This document shows positions 1 through 8,138 of a stretch of 21,965 nucleotides of DNA, piece by piece. Both the position numbers and the translations under genes were made by a program. The notes beneath the pieces are model-generated. The model was not told the DNA's origin. It did no database searches and saw only the letters and a program-made list of their open reading frames with translations. The DNA is taken from the NCBI GenBank assembly GCA_051648105.1, contig JBOFEN010000009.1, forward strand, positions 1 through 21,965. The letters are read 5' to 3'. Position 1 is the first letter of the stretch; each line of letters begins with the position of its first letter. This DNA is from UBA7332 sp051648105 (GTDB taxonomy: Bacteria; Bacteroidota; Bacteroidia; Bacteroidales; UBA7332).

Positions 1-74
1 AGTTTTCGTGTACCTAGTAGGAAGAGTAGTGAGTAAGCCTGCATCCAATCTTCTTTGTTTCCTGTGAAGTTCAT
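1..74 (-). CDS. Hypothetical protein, N-terminal fragment cut by window edge
   Basis: Reading leftwards, an ATG at 74 opens a frame of 24 codons that stays open to the edge; it encodes MNFTGNKEDWMQAYSLLFLL followed by GTRK. The start lies 13 bp after the stop of the patatin gene on the same strand, and a purine-rich AAAGAGAA stands just before it, so co-transcription with that gene is likely. I do not recognise the protein. The stretch YSLLFLLG may be the start of a hydrophobic helix. Too little is visible to assign a family. Confidence 0.45.
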   Translation of the reverse strand, partial: MNFTGNKEDWMQAYSLLFLLGTRK

Positions 75-87
75 AGTGTTCTCTTTA

Positions 88-2373
88 TTATTCTATAAGT
101 TTTGTATTACCTAAAAGAAACCCAATATTAATTCCATAATTGAAATTCTTAGATGGGTAGTTGTAATAATTACCAAAGATAGATATAGAACCAATAGGAG
201 TGTTATACACAAGGGATAATTCTCCAAAGTGGTTAATCTTTTTTAGGTCTTTAACACGTATTGGCCCTCTATTTTCACTTTTTGCAATTGAAACAATTGG
301 AAGAAAACCATAATATTCACTACGTACATTTAGTGATCTCGTTATTTTAAAAATAGGAATAGCTCCAATAGCAATAAAAGCTGGAGCTCTCAGGGATTCA
401 TTAAATACGACCTTACTATGTGGAGTAGGTGTAAACGCAGGTGACTGAATGATAGTTGAACTGAGGTTATTATATGTTGGTTTGTTAGTGTATACTCCAT
501 TAGCTTTATATCCAAGTGTAACTAATGAGGAAATATTATGATAGTTTTCCCAACTTGCAGAAACTTGGAACCAATTATGTCTCACTTCTTCTATTTTTAG
601 TGAGTATACTTCATTAGGATCGTACCTTTCCCAATCAAATGCATATTGTGCAATTAGAGAAAAATGAGACCCTTCATGGGGATACATTGGGGAGTTTAAA
701 GTATTTTGTTCAATTCTAAGTGTAGAATTCCAGATATTGTAGTTGCTTTTTGTGAATCCAGTTATGTTTGGTTGAGTATATTGATCTCTCATAGCTCCAT
801 ATGCAGTAGATAACTCAAGCTTGCTTGTTCTTCTATAGGGCATACCAAATCTAAGCTTGATGAAAGACTCTCTTTTGAGTACATATGCTTGAATGTCTCT
901 ATCAAATATTAGTCTTTCATTCTCAAAGAATTTATTGTGTGAATAAACACCCATTAGTTTGACATAGAATGGTACCTTAGTAGGGAAAAGGATTCGTCCT
1001 GAGCCCTCGAAACTGTTATATGTTCTACCTATATGTAGCTTTGCATCAAAGTCCATAGAGAAAAAGCTTAGAGACCTATAGCTAACCCCTACATAGGCTT
1101 GATTTGAACTCATCGAAGATATTAATCCTCCTATACCAACAGAGAGGTTCTCTTTCATCTTAACCTTTAAATGTAGTTCATAAAGTCGACTCTCTTTATT
1201 ATATAAAGCAGTAGGGATGATCTCCATTATCTTCCCTTCAGAAAGCATACTGAAGTAGTCCGTTTGGAAGGATTCAAAAGTGAAAGTATTATCGTCTCTT
1301 CGACTAATTTGTGAAAGGATATATTGTTTTTGAGGATATGATACACCATCTACAGTTATATTCCTAAATACTAGATCTGGAAGCTTTGATTTGTAGATTC
1401 TACGTTGAAGGTTAAGATTCTCAATGGGGACATATCTATGTACAGCTTTCCGAATAGAATCAATATATTGAATACCATTCTGGTATCCTACTTGATAAAT
1501 CTCATCAGCATTTCCGAAGTCTAATATTCCATATTGTGATAGTTTTGATCTTATATAGACCCCTTCCTCAGGATCGATGGAGTAATCAGTCTTCTGCATT
1601 ATCATATTCTCAAGTTGACCCATAATATCTCTCTCCTTAGGCTTACTAGGATTATCAGTAACTGAACTTCCAATAATAAAATCTGGAGAGAAGTCAAGTT
1701 TCATTATATCAGTAGGGAAATTGTTATAAATACCACCGTCATAGATGAGCATGTTGTCTATTTCAATAGGTTTAAAGACAAGCGGGAAAGTCATGGAGGC
1801 CCTAACTGCCTGACCTAGATCACCACTGCGAAAAACAATTGGTTGCTTGTTGTAAACATCAGCTCCAACACACCTAAATGGTACAAATAAATTGGAGAAG
1901 TCATAATCTGCCATGGCATCACTTTGAGAACATAATCCCAAAAATGCTAAATTCATTTGTACTGGGTTTATTAAACTTGTTGGTAGGAAGTACGTTTGTG
2001 GTTTAAGAGAATCACCTTTAAAATCAATGTTAAATTGCAATATCTCTGGAATTGGGTCATTCTTTTTGAAATAGAATTCATCTTCCTTACGTATTGTTCC
2101 ACTTTGCCATAGTCTGAAATCCTCAGATTTAATTACCTCCAACATCTCAGATGGTGTATACCCCATAGAGTATAAAGCTCCAACAATAGCTCCCATCGAT
2201 GTTCCAGTGATGTAATCAATAGGAATATTATTCTCTTCAAGGGCTTGAATTAGACCAATATGAGCAATTCCTTTAGCTCCACCTCCAGATAAAACAAGAC
2301 CTACTTTCTGAGAATAAAGATTGATATTGATACTTAAAAGGTATATGAGTATAATGAAAAATATTCGCAACAT
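88..2373 (-). CDS. Patatin-like phospholipase with C-terminal outer-membrane barrel (PlpD-like)
   Basis: A predicted secreted lipid acyl hydrolase of 761 residues. Residues 1-21 form a signal peptide. The patatin domain follows: glycine-rich oxyanion loop GGGAKG at 30-35, nucleophile elbow GTSMG at 57-61 (Ser59), and the dyad aspartate in DGG at 212-214. Residues near 335-365 look like one POTRA-type module, and from about 400 to the end alternating strands with many aromatic residues suggest a surface-antigen/BamA-type beta barrel. This order matches the type Vd (patatin-barrel) secretion architecture known from PlpD. The acyl hydrolase is therefore probably carried to, or held at, the outer membrane. 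The last residues (LGNTKLIE) lack the usual terminal aromatic, which is unusual for a barrel. The start codon lies 5 bp after the stop of the metallophosphoesterase gene, so the two form one operon. The substrate is unknown. Confidence 0.9.
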   Translation of the reverse strand: MLRIFFIILIYLLSININLYSQKVGLVLSGGGAKGIAHIGLIQALEENNIPIDYITGTSMGAIVGALYSMGYTPSEMLEVIKSEDFRLWQSGTIRKEDEFYFKKNDPIPEILQFNIDFKGDSLKPQTYFLPTSLINPVQMNLAFLGLCSQSDAMADYDFSNLFVPFRCVGADVYNKQPIVFRSGDLGQAVRASMTFPLVFKPIEIDNMLIYDGGIYNNFPTDIMKLDFSPDFIIGSSVTDNPSKPKERDIMGQLENMIMQKTDYSIDPEEGVYIRSKLSQYGILDFGNADEIYQVGYQNGIQYIDSIRKAVHRYVPIENLNLQRRIYKSKLPDLVFRNITVDGVSYPQKQYILSQISRRDDNTFTFESFQTDYFSMLSEGKIMEIIPTALYNKESRLYELHLKVKMKENLSVGIGGLISSMSSNQAYVGVSYRSLSFFSMDFDAKLHIGRTYNSFEGSGRILFPTKVPFYVKLMGVYSHNKFFENERLIFDRDIQAYVLKRESFIKLRFGMPYRRTSKLELSTAYGAMRDQYTQPNITGFTKSNYNIWNSTLRIEQNTLNSPMYPHEGSHFSLIAQYAFDWERYDPNEVYSLKIEEVRHNWFQVSASWENYHNISSLVTLGYKANGVYTNKPTYNNLSSTIIQSPAFTPTPHSKVVFNESLRAPAFIAIGAIPIFKITRSLNVRSEYYGFLPIVSIAKSENRGPIRVKDLKKINHFGELSLVYNTPIGSISIFGNYYNYPSKNFNYGINIGFLLGNTKLIE

Positions 2374-2378
2374 AGAAA

Positions 2379-3572
2379 TTATTGATGTATGAGTCTGATA
2401 AGGGAAATCTCTGGAGGAGCACCAATTCTCATATGATAGAACACATTACCAATCCCTCTATTTACTATAAGTTGGTGATTTGTATCACTGCTATATAATC
2501 CTCCCCAGTATTTGTATTTAAAGAAGGAAGGGGAGTATAATTTACCCGCAAATTTTAAGATCAATTGCATTGCATGTGTGTGTCCAGATAGAGTTAGATC
2601 GATAGGGTGGTTCTCCTTAGTTACAATTTGCCTCCAAAACTCTGGATTGTGAGATAATAAAATAGTAAAGTCATTAATATTGGGCTTAATGTACTTGAAT
2701 GTCTTTTTCAAGTCTCCATGAGCAGAAAAAGGTGGTTCCCCCCAATTTTCTATACCAGATAGTATAATTGAGTCATTGCCCCTGTATAGATATTGAGACT
2801 CATCCAACAATAACCTCCAATTGATTGCCTTAATGCTATTCTTAAGATTGTTGAAGTCCTTTTCCTTATCGCTGTCTGATAGCCATCTAGAATATTCCGA
2901 GTAGTCGTGGTTACCTAAAACAGCATATATTCCATCTTTAGAACTTATCGAAGAAAGTGCTCCTAGAAATGGGCTCACTTCATTAGAATTTAATGTCACT
3001 AAGTCACCTGTAAAGACTACTAGATCAGGGACTAATGAGTTAATCGTATTAGATAGTTTTGCAATAAATGTAGTATCATTATTAAATGAACTTATATGAA
3101 GGTCTGAAAACTGTACTATTTTGTAGTTATCAAAAGAGTAGGGGATATCATGGCTTGATATATCATATGTTTCAATAGTAATATTCTTTGTTTCAAAGAA
3201 GTGCCCCCACAGCATTGTTGCCATCATAGATATTGAACAGATCAACCCAATACCGGCTATTGTGTTAGTTTTATCTCGAATAAGCTTGCCAAATAGTTCA
3301 AATAGTATATATAATATTTGTGGTAGATAAAATAGAAAATAGAAAAATGAGAATAGCGTTAGATTGTCTGGTGAAATGAAAGTACTATTATTTGTAAGAA
3401 GAGAGTAGACAATAATAGTAAAGCAACTAATAAATATAATGTTTATCAAAGAGTATGCAAGTCTAATAATAATATTTGAATCCCTTAGTTTTGAGAAATA
3501 TACATATAGTGCTGTAACTCCATTGAAAAGCAGAATAAAGAGTATTAATGGAACAATTATTCTTAATATCAT
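2379..3572 (-). CDS. Membrane-anchored metallophosphoesterase (calcineurin-like, YkuE type)
   Basis: The N-terminal 125 residues hold about four hydrophobic helices and the rest is a cytoplasmic or periplasmic phosphoesterase domain. Counting from ATG 3572, the metal-binding motifs occur in family order: DLH at 157-159, GD at 189-190, GNHD at 220-223, SHNP at 307-310 and GHTH at 330-333. These define a dinuclear-metal phosphoesterase; related membrane proteins include YkuE/YaeI, some of which hydrolyse lipid-linked phosphates. The frame extends to a GTG at 3602, but ATG 3572 begins directly with the hydrophobic helix MILRIIVPLILF and gives 397 residues, so I prefer it. It is the first gene of a two- or three-gene unit with the patatin gene, which makes a role in envelope lipid turnover a reasonable inference. 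No promoter was recognised between 3603 and 3664. Confidence 0.88.
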   Translation of the reverse strand: MILRIIVPLILFILLFNGVTALYVYFSKLRDSNIIIRLAYSLINIIFISCFTIIVYSLLTNNSTFISPDNLTLFSFFYFLFYLPQILYILFELFGKLIRDKTNTIAGIGLICSISMMATMLWGHFFETKNITIETYDISSHDIPYSFDNYKIVQFSDLHISSFNNDTTFIAKLSNTINSLVPDLVVFTGDLVTLNSNEVSPFLGALSSISSKDGIYAVLGNHDYSEYSRWLSDSDKEKDFNNLKNSIKAINWRLLLDESQYLYRGNDSIILSGIENWGEPPFSAHGDLKKTFKYIKPNINDFTILLSHNPEFWRQIVTKENHPIDLTLSGHTHAMQLILKFAGKLYSPSFFKYKYWGGLYSSDTNHQLIVNRGIGNVFYHMRIGAPPEISLIRLIHQ

Positions 3573-3664
3573 AGTAGGCAGGTTTATCTTTAGACATAAC
3601 ACTTAAAATAAATAATATGATAAAGTGCATATATAGTGAAAACAATCTATTATGAAAATTTGTT

Positions 3665-3709
3665 CAAAAAAAGTTGCAATAAATGATCATTAATCATCTA
3701 TTGCAACTT
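3665..3709 (-). terminator. Intrinsic terminator after ruvC
   Basis: An 11-bp perfect inverted repeat, AAGTTGCAATA at 3671-3681 and its complement at 3699-3709, encloses a further 5-bp stem (3683-3687 with 3693-3697). On the minus strand the stem is followed by a run of seven T (3666-3672, partly shared with the stem). It begins 10 bp after the ruvC stop codon, so it separates ruvC from the metallophosphoesterase-patatin unit. Confidence 0.85.
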
Positions 3710-3718
3710 AGATATTAC

Positions 3719-4282
3719 TTATTTTACCCTTTTAGGATTATTGGCTACAAAATCTTTCCAGCTTTTATATGAACTGTCAGTTTTTGGCCTACTACTCTGA
3801 TAATAATGACATAATGCTGCAGCAACACCATCAGTAGCATCAAGCTGTGGTAACATTTGATCGTGAGGAATCTTCAAAATCTTCTGTAACATACCTGATA
3901 CTTGTTCTTTTGAAGCTGCACCATTACCTGTTATAGACATCTTTATCTTAAGAGGAGCATACTCAAAGATAGGTAATCCGTGAGCTAATGCAGCAGCAAT
4001 TGCAACACCTTGAGCTCTACCTAGTTTTAGCATAGATTGAACATTCTTTCCAAAGAAAGGAGCCTCTATGGCTAATTCATTCGCCTCAAACTCTTTTACC
4101 AATGAAGATACTCGGGTATAGATATGATGTAGTTTACGGTAGTGATCATCATACTTACTAAGAATAATGACACCCATAGTAATCAACTCAGGCTTATTAT
4201 TTTTAATCCTAATTAATCCATAACCAGTTACCGAGGTACCTGGGTCAATTCCAAGAATAATTCTATCTTTAGCTATTGACAT
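3719..4282 (-). CDS. ruvC: Crossover junction endodeoxyribonuclease RuvC
   Basis: Resolves Holliday junctions together with the RuvAB branch-migration motor by symmetric cleavage; cytoplasmic. From ATG 4282 the protein has 187 residues, close to the family length. The four acidic catalytic residues are present: Asp13 in GIDPGT, Glu73 in AIEAPFFG, and Asp148 and Asp151 in LDATDG. The conserved GNGAASKEQV segment at 119-128 also fits. A TTG six bases upstream could add two residues, but ATG 4282 sits 2 bp after the stop of the DUF4286 gene and is the more likely start, suggesting translational coupling. Transcription ends at the hairpin just downstream. The DUF4286-ruvC pairing is common in Bacteroidetes. 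Confidence 0.97.
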   Translation of the reverse strand: MSIAKDRIILGIDPGTSVTGYGLIRIKNNKPELITMGVIILSKYDDHYRKLHHIYTRVSSLVKEFEANELAIEAPFFGKNVQSMLKLGRAQGVAIAAALAHGLPIFEYAPLKIKMSITGNGAASKEQVSGMLQKILKIPHDQMLPQLDATDGVAAALCHYYQSSRPKTDSSYKSWKDFVANNPKRVK

Positions 4283-4284
4283 AA

Positions 4285-4593
4285 TCAAATATCAATAACC
4301 TCAAGCAAAGTCGTAAAACCTAGAACTTTACTTTGATATTTTAAGTTGATCTCACTTAGAATTTTTGATCCACATCTAGAGAACCAATCATTGAGGAGAT
4401 CTTCATTGGATACATTGAACTGTAAAGAATAACAATGGCCCATCTCTTCTTCATTTACCATAACCTTTAATAGACGAACATTAGTAAGTGTCCCATCATC
4501 CATTATTTTGGGTATTAGTGAAGATTTGAACCAATAGAGTACATCTTCTAGAATAGAGGCCTCAATTTGATAAGTTGTGTTGTAAATTATCAT
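4285..4593 (-). CDS. DUF4286 family protein
   Basis: A small soluble protein of 102 residues with no signal peptide or membrane segment. I recognise the family from its opening (MIIYNTTYQIE), the HCYSLQF segment in the middle and its length. Its function is not established. The alternating beta and helix pattern suggests a small ferredoxin-like fold, which is an inference only. Its stop codon (4285-4287) lies 2 bp before the ruvC ATG, so both are made from one transcript, and an accessory role in recombination is possible but not shown. Confidence 0.85.
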   Translation of the reverse strand: MIIYNTTYQIEASILEDVLYWFKSSLIPKIMDDGTLTNVRLLKVMVNEEEMGHCYSLQFNVSNEDLLNDWFSRCGSKILSEINLKYQSKVLGFTTLLEVIDI

Positions 4594-4626
4594 ATTAGTT
4601 ATAAAATAACATGAAATATATTTGCA

Positions 4627-4668
4627 TTATACATAATCATAATTATGATTTAATCGTATCATGTATAA
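4627..4668. repeat. Nested palindromes between mrp and the DUF4286 gene
   Basis: A perfect 16-bp palindrome, AATCATAATTATGATT at 4635-4650, is flanked by inverted TTATACAT (4627-4634) and ATGTATAA (4661-4668). No T-run follows on either strand, so it is a poor terminator. It lies 34 bp upstream of the DUF4286 start and could be an operator, or chance in AT-rich DNA. Confidence 0.4.
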
Positions 4669-4681
4669 AATGACTTGTATA

Positions 4682-5785
4682 TCACTTAGTAATTACTCTC
4701 TTTGATGGATCTATATTCTCATTTCTTGCATTAACTTGTTTAACTAGCTCGATTGCAAGATTCATGAAAGCTTTTCCTGTTATAGAGTCTTGATTTAGGG
4801 CAACGGGTTCACCGCTATCACCACCTTCACAAATTGATTGAACAATAGGAATTTGACCTAATAATGGTACATTAATTTCAGAAGATAAGTTTTTTACTCC
4901 TTCTTTGCCAAATATGTAATACTTATTATTTGGTAATTCTGCAGGCGTAAACCAAGACATGTTTTCTACAAGTCCTAGAATTGGAATATTCACCTTATCA
5001 TTAGTAAACATACTTATCCCTTTTATTGCATCTGCTAAAGCAACTTCTTGAGGCGTACTAACAACTACAGCACCTGTAACAGCTAATGTTTGTACTAATG
5101 TTAAATGAATGTCGCTAGTGCCTGGAGGCATATCTAAAAGGAAAAAGTCTAATTCCCCCCAATCAGCATCAGCTATCAATTGTTTCAAAGCATTACTAGC
5201 CATACCTCCTCTCCATACAGTTGCTTCATTTTTATTAACAAAGTAACCTATAGAAAGAATTTTAACACCATACCTTATCTCAGGAATAATTAAATCTCTA
5301 CCATCAATTCTTTCTAGTAGAGGTCTTGCATCCTCATTGTTAAACATTTTAGGAACAGAAGGACCAAAAATATCGGCATCAAGTAGCCCAACTTTATAGC
5401 CTAATTTTGCTAAAGATACGGCCAAGTTTGATGATACAGTAGACTTTCCTACTCCACCTTTACCTGAGGATATTGCTATTACATTCTTCACCTGAGGAAG
5501 AAGTTTATCAACAGATGGCCTAGCAAGTTGTTTTGTTTTTATAGATATATTTCCTACAATATCAACTTCTTCTTCGCAATATGTTGTGATAGCTCTTTCT
5601 GCAGCCTTAACTACTGACTTAATAAATGGATCATTAGGTTTATCGAAAGTAATAGAGAAGGATACCTTAACTCCATCAATTCTGATATCTTCGTCTATCA
5701 TACCCGATTCCACAATATTCTTTCCAGTTCCAGGATATCGCACTGTCTTAAGTGCATCAAGAATTAAATTAGGATATAGTGCCAT
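4682..5785 (-). CDS. mrp: Mrp/ApbC/NBP35-family P-loop ATPase (Fe-S cluster carrier)
   Basis: A cytoplasmic ATPase of the family that binds and hands on iron-sulfur clusters. Residues 1 to about 90 are a MIP18/DUF59-type domain. The deviant Walker A motif GKGGVGKS is at 108-115, followed by LLDADIFGPS (switch I) and DMPPGTSD. Most Mrp proteins carry a CxxC pair near the segment ENMS; here that segment reads ENMSWFTPAELP with no cysteines, a variant I associate with Bacteroidetes homologues. Length (367) is normal. The gene starts 19 bp after the cca stop codon, so it probably belongs to the pyrK-pyrD-cca transcript, with an 87-bp gap before DUF4286-ruvC. Confidence 0.93.
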   Translation of the reverse strand: MALYPNLILDALKTVRYPGTGKNIVESGMIDEDIRIDGVKVSFSITFDKPNDPFIKSVVKAAERAITTYCEEEVDIVGNISIKTKQLARPSVDKLLPQVKNVIAISSGKGGVGKSTVSSNLAVSLAKLGYKVGLLDADIFGPSVPKMFNNEDARPLLERIDGRDLIIPEIRYGVKILSIGYFVNKNEATVWRGGMASNALKQLIADADWGELDFFLLDMPPGTSDIHLTLVQTLAVTGAVVVSTPQEVALADAIKGISMFTNDKVNIPILGLVENMSWFTPAELPNNKYYIFGKEGVKNLSSEINVPLLGQIPIVQSICEGGDSGEPVALNQDSITGKAFMNLAIELVKQVNARNENIDPSKRVITK

Positions 5786-5804
5786 TAATCAATAAATGAA
5801 ATAA

Positions 5805-7214
5805 TTAAACAATAGGCTTTAGACCCATTTCAGCAGCATAATTAAGTAAAAAGCTATATGCTTCGTCTCTATCATTACGGATAATGCCATCTAAAATTGC
5901 ATCTTTTAAAGCCATCTTAAGTGTTCCAACTTCTCTTGAAGGTGTTAATCCAAATATTTGCATAACTTCTTCGCCTGAAATTGGGGGTTGAAAGTTTCGC
6001 ACTCTATCTTTATCTTCTATCTCTTTTAGCTTATCTCTAACAAGCTGAAAATTTTTAAGATAGCGAGCAACTTTCTCTTTATTCTTTGATGTGATATCTG
6101 CCTCACAAAGAGTCATAAGATCTTCTATATCGTCACCCGCATCAAAAAGGAGGCGTCTAATAGCAGAATCAGTAACCTCCTCTTCAGCAAGTACTATTGG
6201 CCTCATATGAAGACCTACCATTTTCTTTACAAACTTCATCTTTTCGTTAAGAGGAAGTTTCATCTCACGAAAAATAGTAGGTACCATTTTCTCACCAATG
6301 AAGTTGTGATTATGAAAAGTCCAACCAAGTTTATCATCCCATCTCTTGGTTTGAGGTTTAGCTATATCATGTAATAGAGCAGACCATCTTAACCATAAGT
6401 TATCACTCTTTTTGGACAAGTTATCAAGAACTATCAAAGTGTGATAAAAATTATCTTTATGAGCTCGACCACCAACTTGATCTACGCCCTTAAGAGCATG
6501 TAGTTCAGGGAAAATAAGTTGAAGAAGTCCGCACTTATCTAATAAAATAAAACCAATAGAAGGTCTTGAAGAACTTATAATTTTATTGAGTTCATCGATG
6601 ATCCTCTCTTTTGAAATAATATTGATTCTTGAAGCATTTCTATTAAGTGCCTCAAATGTAACATCATCAATTCTAAAATTGAGTTGAGTAGCAAAACGAA
6701 TTGCCCTCATCATTCTAAGTGGATCGTCACTAAAGGTTATGTCCGGATCTAGTGGTGTCTTAATTAAACCATTATCAAGATCCTTTATCCCACTAAATGG
6801 ATCTCTTAATTCGCCAAAGGTTTTGGAATTAAGAGATATAGCTAAAGCATTAATAGTAAAGTCTCGCCTATTCTGATCATCACTTAAAGTACCATCCTCT
6901 ACTATTGGTTTTCGAGAATCTCTATTGTAAGACTCTCTACGAGCTCCAACAAATTCAATTTCTAAATCTCCGTATTTAACCTGAGCAGTACCAAAGTTCT
7001 TAAAAGTAGAAAGGAATGCCCCTTTACCAAGAATATTAGCCACGCTCTTAGCCAATTCAATACCACTTCCAACAGCTACAACGTCAATATCCTTAGATTT
7101 GCGATGAAGAAATATATCTCTAACATATCCTCCAATAACGTAACATTCATATCCGAGTTGATCAGCTGCCTGGGAAATGATGTTGAAAATTGAATCTGAC
7201 AAGTGCTCTTTCAT
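5805..7214 (-). CDS. cca: CCA-adding tRNA nucleotidyltransferase with HD domain
   Basis: Adds or repairs the 3' CCA end of tRNAs, or acts as a related polynucleotide adenylyltransferase. The class II nucleotidyltransferase head is clear: IGGYVRD at 27-33, the metal-binding DID at 42-44, RRDFTINALA at 116-125 and DPLRMMRAIRF at 164-174. A C-terminal HD domain follows, with LLHDIAKP at 280-287 and HNHNF at 301-305, as in the bacterial CCA-HD group, giving 469 residues in total. The gene lies 12 bp after the pyrD stop. Within this family, CCA-adding and poly(A)-adding enzymes are hard to tell apart by eye; the CCA assignment is favoured because this is the usual annotation for the Bacteroidetes form. 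Confidence 0.94.
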   Translation of the reverse strand: MKEHLSDSIFNIISQAADQLGYECYVIGGYVRDIFLHRKSKDIDVVAVGSGIELAKSVANILGKGAFLSTFKNFGTAQVKYGDLEIEFVGARRESYNRDSRKPIVEDGTLSDDQNRRDFTINALAISLNSKTFGELRDPFSGIKDLDNGLIKTPLDPDITFSDDPLRMMRAIRFATQLNFRIDDVTFEALNRNASRINIISKERIIDELNKIISSSRPSIGFILLDKCGLLQLIFPELHALKGVDQVGGRAHKDNFYHTLIVLDNLSKKSDNLWLRWSALLHDIAKPQTKRWDDKLGWTFHNHNFIGEKMVPTIFREMKLPLNEKMKFVKKMVGLHMRPIVLAEEEVTDSAIRRLLFDAGDDIEDLMTLCEADITSKNKEKVARYLKNFQLVRDKLKEIEDKDRVRNFQPPISGEEVMQIFGLTPSREVGTLKMALKDAILDGIIRNDRDEAYSFLLNYAAEMGLKPIV

Positions 7215-7226
7215 CCTATAAAATAT

Positions 7227-8138
7227 TTAGATAATTAATCCCCCAATAATCTCTTGTACGGATTTGCACCCTTGTCTGTCAAGGTACTCTTCAATCCCGT
7301 CGATTACTTTCACTGTTATTTGAGGGTCAATAAAGTTCGCAGTGCCTATCTGAATAGCAGTTGCACCAGCTAATAAGAATTCAATTGCGTCAGTGGCATC
7401 CATAATACCACCAAGTCCAATAATAGGTATTTTAACTGCATTATATGTTTGCCAAACCATACGTAGAGCAATAGGTTTAACAGCAGCACCAGACAAACCA
7501 CCAGTTACAGTAGATAAAATAGGGCGACGAGTTTCTGCATTAATTGCCATTCCCATTAGAGTATTGATTAATGAAACAGAATCCGCACCAGCAGCTTCTG
7601 CAGCACGTGCTATCTCAGTAATATCTGTTACGTTGGGAGAAAGCTTGACTATTAAAGTTTTGTTGTAAACCTTTCTAACAGCAGATACAACATCATGAGC
7701 ACTAGAAGCACATGTGCCAAATGCCATTCCTCCTTGTTTTACATTAGGGCAAGAAATATTGAGTTCGATTGCCTCTATTCTATCAAGATCTGCAATTTTC
7801 TCAGTACATGCGACATAATCCTCAATAGTAGATCCAGACACATTTACGATAGCCTTTGAATCAAAATCTTTAATTCTTGGATAAATATCACTCACAAAAT
7901 AGTCAACTCCTTTGTTTTGAAGTCCAACAGCATTTAACATCCCTGAAGGAGTTTCAGCCATTCTAGGATATGGATTACCTTCTCTATGATGAAGTGTTGT
8001 ACCTTTTACTAAATACCCTCCAAGTCGATTTAAATCAATAAAATCACAAAACTCTTCACCATAACCAAATGTTCCTGAGGCCGTAAGAACAGGATTCTTA
8101 AGTTCTAGACTACCTATATTAACGCTTAAATCTACCAT
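7227..8138 (-). CDS. pyrD: Dihydroorotate dehydrogenase, class 1B catalytic subunit
   Basis: Oxidises dihydroorotate to orotate in pyrimidine synthesis, using FMN; class 1B enzymes pass electrons through PyrK to NAD+. Visible features are ASGTFGYG at 20-27, the substrate segment NAVGLQN at 69-75, NISCPN with the class 1 catalytic Cys130, and the FMN phosphate segments GLGGI and GATAIQIGT near the C-terminus. Length is 303, typical for the class. The start codon overlaps the end of pyrK by 7 bp, which fits the obligatory PyrD-PyrK heterotetramer. No N-terminal membrane helix is present, which excludes the quinone-linked class 2 enzyme. Confidence 0.97.
   Translation of the reverse strand: MVDLSVNIGSLELKNPVLTASGTFGYGEEFCDFIDLNRLGGYLVKGTTLHHREGNPYPRMAETPSGMLNAVGLQNKGVDYFVSDIYPRIKDFDSKAIVNVSGSTIEDYVACTEKIADLDRIEAIELNISCPNVKQGGMAFGTCASSAHDVVSAVRKVYNKTLIVKLSPNVTDITEIARAAEAAGADSVSLINTLMGMAINAETRRPILSTVTGGLSGAAVKPIALRMVWQTYNAVKIPIIGLGGIMDATDAIEFLLAGATAIQIGTANFIDPQITVKVIDGIEEYLDRQGCKSVQEIIGGLII

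Noticed and set aside
3463..3645. 60-codon minus-strand frame upstream of the metallophosphoesterase, starting with MSKDKPAYYD at 3597
   Set aside because: It overlaps the start of the phosphoesterase gene in another frame, resembles nothing and has no conserved features; kept only as a reason to doubt the GTG 3602 start.
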